NCBI GenBank assembly: GCA_021732995.1
Contig: JAKFWA010000004.1
Coordinates: forward strand, 67,810 to 131,809
Direction of reading: 5' to 3'
DNA length: 64,000 bases
Source of the DNA: Planctomycetaceae bacterium
GTDB taxonomy: Bacteria > Planctomycetota > Planctomycetia > Planctomycetales > Planctomycetaceae
The notes below the pieces were generated by a model that made no database searches, had not been told where the DNA came from, and saw only the letters and a program-made list of their open reading frames with translations. Below are positions 52,900 through 60,055 of the stretch, piece by piece. Each line of letters opens with the position of its first letter. Within the stretch, counting starts at the first letter, position 1. Position numbers and translations under genes: made by a program.

Positions 52900-53928
52900 C
52901 TATCGCTGATAGATCGGCAGGTATTGGTATTCGACTGCCAGCGCGAGCACGGCCATGCTGGTGCAGTAAGTCTCGCCAAAGTTGCTCTCGTTGGTCTGCT
53001 CGCCCTTCCAACTGCCCGTGTCTGATTGCCGCTCCAGCAGTATGGTCGCCAGATGGTTACGGGTTTCGGTCCATGCATCGCCGCCGACCTGAAACATGCC
53101 CACCATGCAGTAGTAGACGCCGTAGAAGAAGAAGCTGTCGTGATAACGCAGCGGGGCTCGCTTGAGATAAGCCGCCGCCGCGAGCGTCTCAGGAGCGTGA
53201 TGGGCTCCGCAGATTTCCAGGCAGAGAATTCCGGTCCCCGTTCGCGTCGCTGTGACACCGTCGCCCGGCTGATAGGTGAAGCCGCCGCCGCGGTTCGATG
53301 AGCACTTCTTCACGTAGCTCACCGCGAAGTCGATCGATTCCGCCGGGACATCGCAGCCAACGTCTTTTGCGGCGCGGAGAGCGAGTAACTGCCATCCCGT
53401 CGCGCTGAGGTCGCTGTCGCTACTGTCCGGCCCATACCTCCAACCACCGGCGTGGTTGTTAGCTTTCGGAACTAGTTGAGCCTTCAAGATCACCGCCACG
53501 GCGCGTTCCAAACCCTCTCGAACTTGCTTCGACAGCGGCCCGCTGACCATGCCAGAAACTTCGGCCAGCATCAGCGTGCAGATGCCGTGCTCGTACATAG
53601 GGTGCCCGTGATTCGACACGAAGACACCCTTCTGCTGCTGGCGATTCAAAACCCAGCGCACACCACGCTCCAGTTGCTGGCCGTACGGGCCCTCGCCGGG
53701 TACGTGACCAGCGGCCATGAAGGCCATGAGCGCCAGTGACGTCATGGCGCAGGATTCGCCATTCGAGCTGCGCCACGCGCCTGAGTCTTGCTGGCTGTCG
53801 GCCAGAAACTTGATCGCGCGGCCGATCGACTGATCGATCTCGCGCGGCGTCGGTCCGGCAGCTTGAGCGACCTGCGTCGCTGCGGCGAATAGAACCGTTA
53901 GCGATAAAAGGAGGATGTTGCGGATCAT
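52900..53928 (-). CDS. Exported prenyltransferase/squalene-oxidase-repeat protein
   Basis: 342 residues with a signal peptide ending near AQAAG. Repeated alpha/alpha-barrel units carry the QW-like and GxW motifs: AIKFLADSQQDSGAWR, GVRWVLNRQQQKGVF, DLSATGWQLLALRAAK and VSYVKKCSSNRGGGFTYQ. A Ser/Asp cluster (SDSDLSATG) is in the middle. The fold matches the terpenoid-cyclase/complement-thioester family, but catalytic DXDD-type acids are not seen, so the protein is more likely a binding or structural barrel, as in many planctomycete paralogues. It converges with the cyanophycinase-like gene, 33 bp apart. Confidence 0.82.
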   Translation of the reverse strand: MIRNILLLSLTVLFAAATQVAQAAGPTPREIDQSIGRAIKFLADSQQDSGAWRSSNGESCAMTSLALMAFMAAGHVPGEGPYGQQLERGVRWVLNRQQQKGVFVSNHGHPMYEHGICTLMLAEVSGMVSGPLSKQVREGLERAVAVILKAQLVPKANNHAGGWRYGPDSSDSDLSATGWQLLALRAAKDVGCDVPAESIDFAVSYVKKCSSNRGGGFTYQPGDGVTATRTGTGILCLEICGAHHAPETLAAAAYLKRAPLRYHDSFFFYGVYYCMVGMFQVGGDAWTETRNHLATILLERQSDTGSWKGEQTNESNFGETYCTSMAVLALAVEYQYLPIYQR

Positions 53929-54063
53929 GCCTGACTCCGTAAGCCGAACGTCACCGTCGAAGCGCTACGACGAAGCTCAATACTAGTCGCGTTACGACAC
54001 GGCTCAGCCACAACACGATGACAGACCTGAAACGAATTGTCGAAGACTCACTCGCCAAAAGAA

Positions 54064-54098
54064 AAAGTCCGCCGGGCGTAAATCGCACGGCGGACTTT
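54064..54098 (-). terminator. Rho-independent terminator of the pilus operon
   Basis: Minus strand: AAAGTCCGCCG, a 13-nt loop, CGGCGGACTTT, extended by further T residues (TTTTTCTTTT). An 11-bp GC-rich stem with a long T-run, located 22 nt downstream of the cpaB-like stop codon. The best terminator in the window. Confidence 0.88.
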
Positions 54099-54120
54099 GA
54101 ATCAGCTTGGTTAGCAAGCA

Positions 54121-55311
54121 TTAGAAGCGTCGAGACACCCAGGGGCCGGCCGGATACTGTGGGCCATAACCTGGTACCGGGCCGTAGCCAGGGTTCGCGA
54201 AGTTTGGATTGGCGTAGGTCGGTGCACCATAGGGGGCCGGCCAAGTGTTCGGGAGAGCGCTGCTGGGAACTCCGGGTGGAACGGCAGCCGGGGCTGTGCT
54301 CGGAGCTGCAGTACCGTTATTGGGAGCACCATTACCGCCATTGGTGTTGTTATCGCCGAACGGCCATGGATTGCCGTTGCCTGCGCCGTAGCCAGTATAA
54401 CCGGTCCCATTCCACAGTGGTTGGTTGGTCTTCGGGTCGAACGAGTTGAGAACCTGATTCGACCTTCGATAGACGCGAGTCATCACTGGTGGTGGTGGAG
54501 GTGGTTGGGGAGTTGGCGGTACAGGCTTTTCTTCTGGGGGAAGATTCAGAATTTCTTCCAAAGTCGCCCGATCAGAATCGCTTAAGGCAACGGTTGCAAC
54601 GCCCTCTGTGCCGCGTGTGAACGACAGAGACAGCTCACCTTTGCCAGAAGCCAGCAGCAGGATGTTGGCGTCTTTCTCGGGAATCTCGAGGGTCACCGAG
54701 TTCTGAGCGGCATGCAATTTTGACTGCACAAAGTCGTTATTTACGACGAGCACTCGCACACCTCGGAACAGCGTCATTGACATGCCGCCGAGCTTCAACA
54801 CTCGAGGATCGGTCGTTTGAGCGTTCAGGGTGAAGTGCACATCCACGTGATCGCCCGACTTGATCAGGCCATCCAGGATCGCGGTGTTATTCGCGGCGCG
54901 GATCGTCATGGCCTGGTAGCCATCGGTAACCACGAGCGGCGGCAACTGGCCGAACGCGTACAGGTCACGTCCCTTGAATGGATTCGCTCGCGAGATCGCT
55001 CCCTTGACGGTGCGTCCGATGAGCCCTTCCTTCGACAGGATCATGTCGTCCTTCACGAGATCGGCGGGCCAAGGGCCCATACCGATGTGTTCGGACTGAA
55101 TCTTCGTGCCAGGCTGGAGATCACCAAGCGCCAACGGAATGGTTCGCGTTAGAGCCCTCTTCGGTGGCGGCTCAACTGCCATCAGCCGTTTGACAACAAA
55201 CAGGCCGATCATGCCCGCGATGGCGAGCCCGACGACCAGAATCATCTTGGCTGGGGTGAAGTTCTTCACGTTCTCCTCTCCTTCAACAACGGCCTCTGCA
55301 AGTCGGGACAT
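54121..55311 (-). CDS. cpaB: Flp pilus assembly protein CpaB-like (RcpC/SAF)
   Basis: 396 residues. A TM segment (KMILVVGLAIAGMIGLFVV) near residues 20-40 anchors an SAF-like region (TIPLALGDLQPGTKIQSEHI, IGRTVKGAISRANPFKGRDL). It continues with a RcpC/CpaB core (SGDHVDVHFTLNAQTTDPRV, SVTLEIPEKDANILLLA). The last 130 residues are Pro/Gly/Asn/Tyr-rich low complexity with runs of PPPPPP. CpaB/RcpC helps position the secretin and links to the peptidoglycan in Tad/Flp pilus assembly. It is the last gene of a three-gene minus-strand set and ends at a clear terminator. CpaC, CpaE, CpaF, TadB/C and pilin genes are not in the window. Confidence 0.87.
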   Translation of the reverse strand: MSRLAEAVVEGEENVKNFTPAKMILVVGLAIAGMIGLFVVKRLMAVEPPPKRALTRTIPLALGDLQPGTKIQSEHIGMGPWPADLVKDDMILSKEGLIGRTVKGAISRANPFKGRDLYAFGQLPPLVVTDGYQAMTIRAANNTAILDGLIKSGDHVDVHFTLNAQTTDPRVLKLGGMSMTLFRGVRVLVVNNDFVQSKLHAAQNSVTLEIPEKDANILLLASGKGELSLSFTRGTEGVATVALSDSDRATLEEILNLPPEEKPVPPTPQPPPPPPVMTRVYRRSNQVLNSFDPKTNQPLWNGTGYTGYGAGNGNPWPFGDNNTNGGNGAPNNGTAAPSTAPAAVPPGVPSSALPNTWPAPYGAPTYANPNFANPGYGPVPGYGPQYPAGPWVSRRF

Positions 55312-55439
55312 CCCGGAACTTCAGTGCTCTGGAGTCAAGATAGGTCGTGCTTTTCCGTTGGTCGGGGAATTCAGCAGGATCCGTCCTGATTTCGTTGTCC
55401 ATGTGCGAAGGTGAGGGTTCGCGGACGGTAGGAATCCGC

Positions 55440-55877
55440 CTATTCGCGGATCATGTGAGCGGCGGCGTAGAGCTGGTTGTCTCCCAGCGACAGCCCGATC
55501 GGCCAAAGCAGGTCAGGAGCTGCGGAAGACATGTCCGCCCAGACCTGAACCGTGACAACCTCGCCTGTGTGAAGCGCAGGTGTCACGGAGATTTGCATTG
55601 TCTTCTCAAGGTGCCGGGGCAACATGCTGCGGACCTCGGCTTCGACATCCGCATCGGTCACGCCGGGCAGAGTTGCCTTACGGGCTCCGACGCGGGCAGC
55701 TTCGACGAGGTCGCCTCGCGCGAAGAATAGCATTGAGAACTCGAACAGCCCCATGAGAACCAGCCCGAAGACAGGCAGGGTCATGACGAGTTCGAAGCTC
55801 ATGAAGCCGCGACGTCGAGCGCGTTTTCGCTCGCAGCCGCGGCTGTTGTGGGAGATATGAAGCATGCGTCGTTGCAT
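55440..55877 (-). CDS. TadE/TadG-like pseudopilin
   Basis: 145-146 residues from ATG 55877 (MQRRMLHIS); a second ATG at 55865 would also work. The key feature is the class III-type N-terminal leader before the hydrophobic segment: RKRARRRGFMSFELVMTLPVFGLVLMGLFEFSMLFFARG, where a basic leader, Glu five residues after the cleaved Gly and the long hydrophobic stem fit TadE proteins. A small C-terminal domain (DADVEAEVRSML, SVTPALHTGEVVTVQVW) follows. It is probably processed by the prepilin peptidase encoded next to it and forms part of a Tad/Flp pilus or secretion structure. Confidence 0.8.
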   Translation of the reverse strand: MQRRMLHISHNSRGCERKRARRRGFMSFELVMTLPVFGLVLMGLFEFSMLFFARGDLVEAARVGARKATLPGVTDADVEAEVRSMLPRHLEKTMQISVTPALHTGEVVTVQVWADMSSAAPDLLWPIGLSLGDNQLYAAAHMIRE

Positions 55878-55933
55878 GTCAGCGTTCCGGAGAAGTTTGG
55901 TTCTAGCAGGCGGAAACGACGCGCCGGCTCCAG

Positions 55934-56494
55934 TTAGCCTTGCACCCACGGAAATCGGGGCAAGTTCCACAGCACGATTGCCCAGGTTGCCAGTGCAACG
56001 GGCACTGCGTAGCCCATCGGACGGCGTGAGATTTTCTTGTCACGCGTCTCTGCCTGACGCGGCTGCCCCGGTTCAATGTTCGCCGTGGCGAAATATTGCT
56101 CTTTGGTCTTGCTGTTTCCTTTTGTCATAAAGCTGTAGCAAATGACAAAGAATGTTCCGACTGCAGCCAAAACGGCGCTGGTGATCATTACATAAAGCGT
56201 CAGCCAATAGCCCAGCCAGACGCTCAGTGCACCCATTAACTTGACGTCGCCACCGCCGCCGCTGCCGATCATCCAGAGCAAGAACAGCAGTCCGAAGCCG
56301 ACAAAGAATCCCCAGCCTCCATCCTTCAAGCCGGGCAGACCGTTGAAGGCGAGTTGATAAACGATCCCCAGTCCGAAGACTGGCAGAGTCAGCTTGTTAG
56401 GGATGCGTTTTACGCGGATGTCCCAGATTGCCGCGGTGAGTGTGTACAGACCGATGCAGATCAGGAACACAATCATTTGCGGAGTAACGGCCAT
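55934..56494 (-). CDS. A24-family prepilin peptidase (CpaA/TadV-like)
   Basis: 186-187 residues from ATG 56494. The two catalytic aspartates are at the canonical sites: Asp25 in AAIWDIRVKRIPN and Asp83 in GGGGDVKLMGAL (GxGD). About five to six membrane helices surround them. The N-terminal methylation domain of type IV prepilin peptidases is absent, as in CpaA/TadV. It cleaves prepilin and pseudopilin leaders, presumably including the TadE-like product 57 bp downstream. First gene of the minus-strand pilus set. Confidence 0.88.
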   Translation of the reverse strand: MAVTPQMIVFLICIGLYTLTAAIWDIRVKRIPNKLTLPVFGLGIVYQLAFNGLPGLKDGGWGFFVGFGLLFLLWMIGSGGGGDVKLMGALSVWLGYWLTLYVMITSAVLAAVGTFFVICYSFMTKGNSKTKEQYFATANIEPGQPRQAETRDKKISRRPMGYAVPVALATWAIVLWNLPRFPWVQG

Positions 56495-56867
56495 AGATAG
56501 ACTCACTCTCACTGAGATTTCGGAACGGTCGGGCAGGCTCCACTGCGCACCCGTCGAATGCACGTTGCAGAGCGTCCAGCTCCGCGAGGGCATGAGCCCC
56601 CGCGCAACCAGCCAATCTGACTCTAGGTCACGACTGGCATTAGTCGCGGAACGACCCGCTTAAGTTGCATAAATTTCCTGCCCAAGTATTGGCTCTGTCG
56701 ATCGGTATTCGGGCGCCGACCTGCGAAAACTGCCTGTTTGGCGTGCAGCGTTCATTCGACGAGCCCGCAACGACGCTACAATCCGCACACGTGGCAGAGA
56801 TGCACTAACTTTCACACCCGCGCCCTGCCGGGTTGTTTCCCTCGCCCCAACTCAAGGAGATCCCGCC
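56495..56867. other. Intergenic region between divergent transcripts
   Basis: 373 bp with no supported ORF or RNA. It should contain the promoter of the pilus operon (minus) and of the small gene at 56868 (plus). An AT-rich patch near 56664-56680 (GCATAAATTT) could be part of a promoter, but I cannot assign a hexamer pair. Confidence 0.45.
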
Positions 56868-57137
56868 GTGAAGAAAGAAGAGATCCTGGCCAAGCTCCAG
56901 TCTGGCGAACTAACGCTGGAACAGGCCACGAAGGCACTGGAAGAGGCCGATGCCAAGAAAGGTGGCCTGTACTGCAAAGTCAGCGAGAAAGGTGCCATCA
57001 GCGTCTATGGACTGCAACGGATGCCGGTCACGTTGTATGTGGAACAGTGGCTGCGGTTGCTCGATTTCGGCGAGGAGATCCGTACCTTCGCGGCGAGCAA
57101 TGAGGCGAGCTTGAAGCGTAAAGAAACCAAGATGTGA
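56868..57137 (+). CDS. Small conserved hypothetical protein
   Basis: 89 residues from GTG 56868, with AAGGAG 8 nt upstream supporting translation. The N-terminal half is a helix pair of the kind seen in SHOCT-like short motifs (KEEILAKLQSGELTLEQATKALEEA). A compact C-terminal part follows, rich in aromatics (YCKVSEKGAISVYGLQRMP, VEQWLRLLDFGEEI), ending in a Lys-rich tail. I cannot assign a function. Similar short proteins occur in bacteria and phages (recollection only). The next gene is 118 bp downstream. Confidence 0.68.
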   Translation: MKKEEILAKLQSGELTLEQATKALEEADAKKGGLYCKVSEKGAISVYGLQRMPVTLYVEQWLRLLDFGEEIRTFAASNEASLKRKETKM

Positions 57138-57255
57138 GCCGGCTGTTTCTCAAGACAGCGAATTTTGTGCGGGCCATTTTCAAACTACGTTAACTGAGTC
57201 GGGCCTCTACGGTTGGTGAGCCAGGGAACGCTTCACGCTCTGAGGGAGGTTGACG

Positions 57256-58068
57256 ATGAATCTCGATGCACTTCAGGCGGAATATGCCAACCTGCAGCGC
57301 GAGGCCGCGCTGCTCGCTGGCGGACTCTCTGACATTCCACGCCGCGCGATGGTGCTGCATCACCTGTATCTGGACTCCGGGCGCAATCACATCTTTTCAT
57401 TGATTGCGACTCACGGTGCCTTGTGGGCTTACCGCTACTTTGAAGTCGGCGGAAGACTCGGCCGTTTGATTGCGAACCGGTACTTCTACAGCCGCTCCGA
57501 GAAGACATTTCGGCTGGGCATTCTGAACGACTTCGCCGAGGGCTTCCGCAAGGTCAATCGCCAAGTCTGCATCGACACCTACACGAATTACCATTTCACG
57601 AAACGCTTCGGTCACGAACCCGGTGCCGATCAGATCATTCCGGCCAGTTTGCTGGACGCGCTCAATCGAGTTCACACATCAAGCCGTAGTGGCCAGAGCT
57701 TGACACTCGCGGAGAAGCGTCAGGTCTTCGAGCAATCCTTTCGATGCGAGCAAGAAGTCACCGTCGCTCCTGGAGTGAAGGCTGCCGTTGACGGTTTCGA
57801 ATGCCCGATCATGAAATGGCTGTGCCTGCGGCCGGTTGTGAGATTCGCGTACTTCCCGACTTGGAAGTATTTCTGGTTCCGGGACTTCTCCAGCCAGATG
57901 GAACGCATCGAAAAAGGACTGCTGGCCTACGATCTGGGAGAGAGAACCGGATGGTCGAACGCGGAAGCCAGTTTGAGCAGCTATGACCTGCTGGAACGTC
58001 CGTTCTTCGACGCGCCGCTGGACACATTCAACCAGTTACGAGGTCAGGTTCTGACCGCTTCATCCTGA
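57256..58068 (+). CDS. Hypothetical cytoplasmic protein
   Basis: 270 residues from ATG 57256, six bases after GGGAGG, a strong site; a TTG 6 nt upstream is less likely. Family not recognised. It is mostly helical and rich in Arg, Phe, Tyr and Leu (HHLYLDSGRNHIFSLIATH, RYFYSRSEKTFRLGILNDFA, RVHTSSRSGQSLTLAEKRQV). A hydrophobic/aromatic run (CPIMKWLCLRPVVRFAYF) lies in the last third. No signal peptide or classical motif was found. It may be co-transcribed with the gene at 58159. Translation is well supported; function is not. Confidence 0.7.
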   Translation: MNLDALQAEYANLQREAALLAGGLSDIPRRAMVLHHLYLDSGRNHIFSLIATHGALWAYRYFEVGGRLGRLIANRYFYSRSEKTFRLGILNDFAEGFRKVNRQVCIDTYTNYHFTKRFGHEPGADQIIPASLLDALNRVHTSSRSGQSLTLAEKRQVFEQSFRCEQEVTVAPGVKAAVDGFECPIMKWLCLRPVVRFAYFPTWKYFWFRDFSSQMERIEKGLLAYDLGERTGWSNAEASLSSYDLLERPFFDAPLDTFNQLRGQVLTASS

Positions 58069-58158
58069 ACTGACCTTGAGCCAATCGCCCTGAAGCTGGT
58101 ATCCGCCTGCCGCAAGTTGGAGACAGCCTCGGTTTCGATATCGGTCAGGGCAAGATCC

Positions 58159-59364
58159 ATGATTGGAGCGGCGATTTTTCCACTTAAAAGATGGCTTGCG
58201 GCACTCGTAGCCGCCGGCTTCGTTGCGAATTCGCTTGCCGCGGATTGGCAGCCTTCGCCAGGACGCGGCCCCGCTTCAGCACGTTCCGTAAAGCAATCCG
58301 CTCGCATTCCCCCCGGAAAGGCCGTGGTGTCGTCCACTCCGGCTTCCAAGGATGAAGTCAAAGCTCCGCCCGAAGTCGAAGAAACTGAGGAACTCAGTCC
58401 CATCGAACTCACCGCTGGAGAAGAGCCGGAAATCTTCGAGGCAGCGCTGCCTGCTGTTCCTGGCGCGGACGATGAAACGTCCGCTGAGACCTCTGTATCC
58501 GAAGACAAGGGGCCTGCGGCGTTAGACCCCAAGGGGAATTCGGTTCCTCTCGAGGACGCCTCACCGGTTCCGCTCTTTCAGCACCTGTGGGGCGAAAGCT
58601 CCCTGGACTGGGTTTTCCGAGACGGCGCCGATGGACTGGGCTCATTCTCGATGAAGAATGCCTCGTCTCGCGAGCTGGACTTCTTCGATGACCCCAGCAA
58701 GTTCACCGGGGACTTCCGCTATGGACTGCACTTCCTGTCCGGCCCCGATCAGCCCGACATGCCGCCGCGACTCTATGATCTCTATTGGAACGTACGCTGG
58801 CTCCAGCATCTGGGCGATGGCTGGGGCTTTGATGCCAACTTTGATCTGGGCCTCTTCACGGACTTTGAAGACAGCGTCCGTGAAGGCTGGCGTTTTCCCG
58901 GCCGCGCGCTCGGCTTCTGGAAACTCAACGGTGAGGAAGGCCCCAGTCCGATCACGTTGACCGCCGGCATTGAATACTTCGACATGGATAACATCGGAGT
59001 CTTGCCCGCCGGTGGCGTGATCCTGCAGCCGGATGAAGACACTCGACTGGAACTGTACTTCCCGCGTCCACAGGCCAAGTTCCGCATTCAGGACGATGAA
59101 AAAGACGAGGTCTGGTGGTACGTGCGCGGCGACCTGATTGGTTCCGCCTGGGCCATGGAACGAACCACGGGCAACGCGGACGTCGCCAATCTGCTTGAGC
59201 GGCGTGTGTCGATCGGCCTGGAGACCAAATCGAAAGAGGCGGAAGGCCACACGTCCTTCATCGAACTGGGCTACCTCTTCCATCGCGAACTGGAATATCG
59301 CTCCGGAGTCGGCAGTCGCGACCTCGGCGACACGCTGACCTTCCGTTTCGGCAGCCGTTATTGA
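58159..59364 (+). CDS. Outer-membrane beta-barrel-like protein
   Basis: 401 residues from ATG 58159 (AGGG upstream; a TTG at 58117 extends it without a better signal). A signal peptide (FPLKRWLAALVAAGFVANSLAAD) is followed by an acidic, Ala/Pro/Glu-rich linker of about 110 residues. A domain with alternating amphipathic strands occupies 140-401: FTGDFRYGLHFLSG, YWNVRWLQHLGDGWGFDANF, VSIGLETKS and HTSFIELGYLFHRELEYRS. The C-terminus LTFRFGSRY ends in an aromatic residue, as barrel-insertion signals do. Likely role is a porin or autotransporter-like outer-membrane protein. The fold is inferred from pattern, not from a known family. Confidence 0.68.
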   Translation: MIGAAIFPLKRWLAALVAAGFVANSLAADWQPSPGRGPASARSVKQSARIPPGKAVVSSTPASKDEVKAPPEVEETEELSPIELTAGEEPEIFEAALPAVPGADDETSAETSVSEDKGPAALDPKGNSVPLEDASPVPLFQHLWGESSLDWVFRDGADGLGSFSMKNASSRELDFFDDPSKFTGDFRYGLHFLSGPDQPDMPPRLYDLYWNVRWLQHLGDGWGFDANFDLGLFTDFEDSVREGWRFPGRALGFWKLNGEEGPSPITLTAGIEYFDMDNIGVLPAGGVILQPDEDTRLELYFPRPQAKFRIQDDEKDEVWWYVRGDLIGSAWAMERTTGNADVANLLERRVSIGLETKSKEAEGHTSFIELGYLFHRELEYRSGVGSRDLGDTLTFRFGSRY

Positions 59365-59394
59365 TCTGCGCGACTGACGCACGCCTTCGGCTGA

Positions 59395-59529
59395 AGAAAC
59401 CGCGGCCGCGCGAACCTTCACACCGAACAGGATGCCGCGCTGTCCAGCTCCACCAACATTACATCACGAGCGTGGATCGACCTCTGCCACTCGCTGCTCA
59501 TCAGCAACGAGTTCTTGTACCTAGAGTGA
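59395..59529 (+). pseudogene. Fossil 3' end of a DUF1549/DUF1553 gene
   Basis: After an in-frame stop at 59392-59394, the plus strand reads to SRAWIDLCHSLLISNEFLYLE and a TGA at 59527-59529. This is the C-terminal signature of DUF1553 proteins; the intact paralogue at 42851-45955 ends QRAWIDLCHSLLISNEFLYVD, and the last 20 codons differ at only a handful of mostly third-base positions. No start, signal or DUF1549 portion exists in the 175-bp gap, so this is a truncated relic of another copy. Confidence 0.82.
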
Positions 59530-59542
59530 GGCCTTTACGCTT

Positions 59543-60034
59543 TCATTCACGCGGCATCGGCGCACAGTCTTGACCTCTTCGTTCTTCAAAAAGAGCGGAC
59601 CAATGCGCATTTCGGGCTGCCCAGAAATGCTGTTGTTCCGCTGGGCTCAATTGATTGAAGAAGACTCGAGTCCATGTGCAGCTCCCTGCTTCCGCCCAAA
59701 CCAACACCCCATCCTTCGCTGTTGCAGAAACTCCAGTAAATGGGATCCCTTCGCGATCTCCAAAATACGAAAGAACAGTGAACCCACCGAAGCGTTGAAC
59801 GACGGTTGGGTGCGTCTTGGCAATGACATCCTCGACGTCCTGCCCCGCCCGAATGCGTCCCCAGTAGAAGTCGCGCCAAACCGGGTCGCACTCCTTCGCC
59901 ATCGCTTGATAGACCTGAAAGTCCCTGCGACTCCAGATTCCCGTGTACGAGGCGAAACCAGTCGCACTCGCCGCCAGTAGCAAGGCGAATACTATGGACA
60001 GCTTCACCCATCGCGTTGAGAAGAGTTGTTTCAT
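59543..60034 (-). CDS. Small exported or membrane-anchored hypothetical protein
   Basis: 163 residues from ATG 60034. The N-terminal 30 residues form a signal or anchor (RWVKLSIVFALLLAASATGFASY). The rest has aromatic and Cys residues (QAMAKECDPVWRDFYWGR, FTVLSYFGDREGIPFTGV, EAGSCTWTRVFFN), with no family recognised. Its 5' end is 21 bp downstream of the PBP2 stop codon on the same strand, so it is probably translated from the same message. A role in wall synthesis is suggested by position only. Confidence 0.68.
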   Translation of the reverse strand: MKQLFSTRWVKLSIVFALLLAASATGFASYTGIWSRRDFQVYQAMAKECDPVWRDFYWGRIRAGQDVEDVIAKTHPTVVQRFGGFTVLSYFGDREGIPFTGVSATAKDGVLVWAEAGSCTWTRVFFNQLSPAEQQHFWAARNAHWSALFEERRGQDCAPMPRE

Positions 60035-60055
60035 GGGACTCGTGGCCCTGATGGT

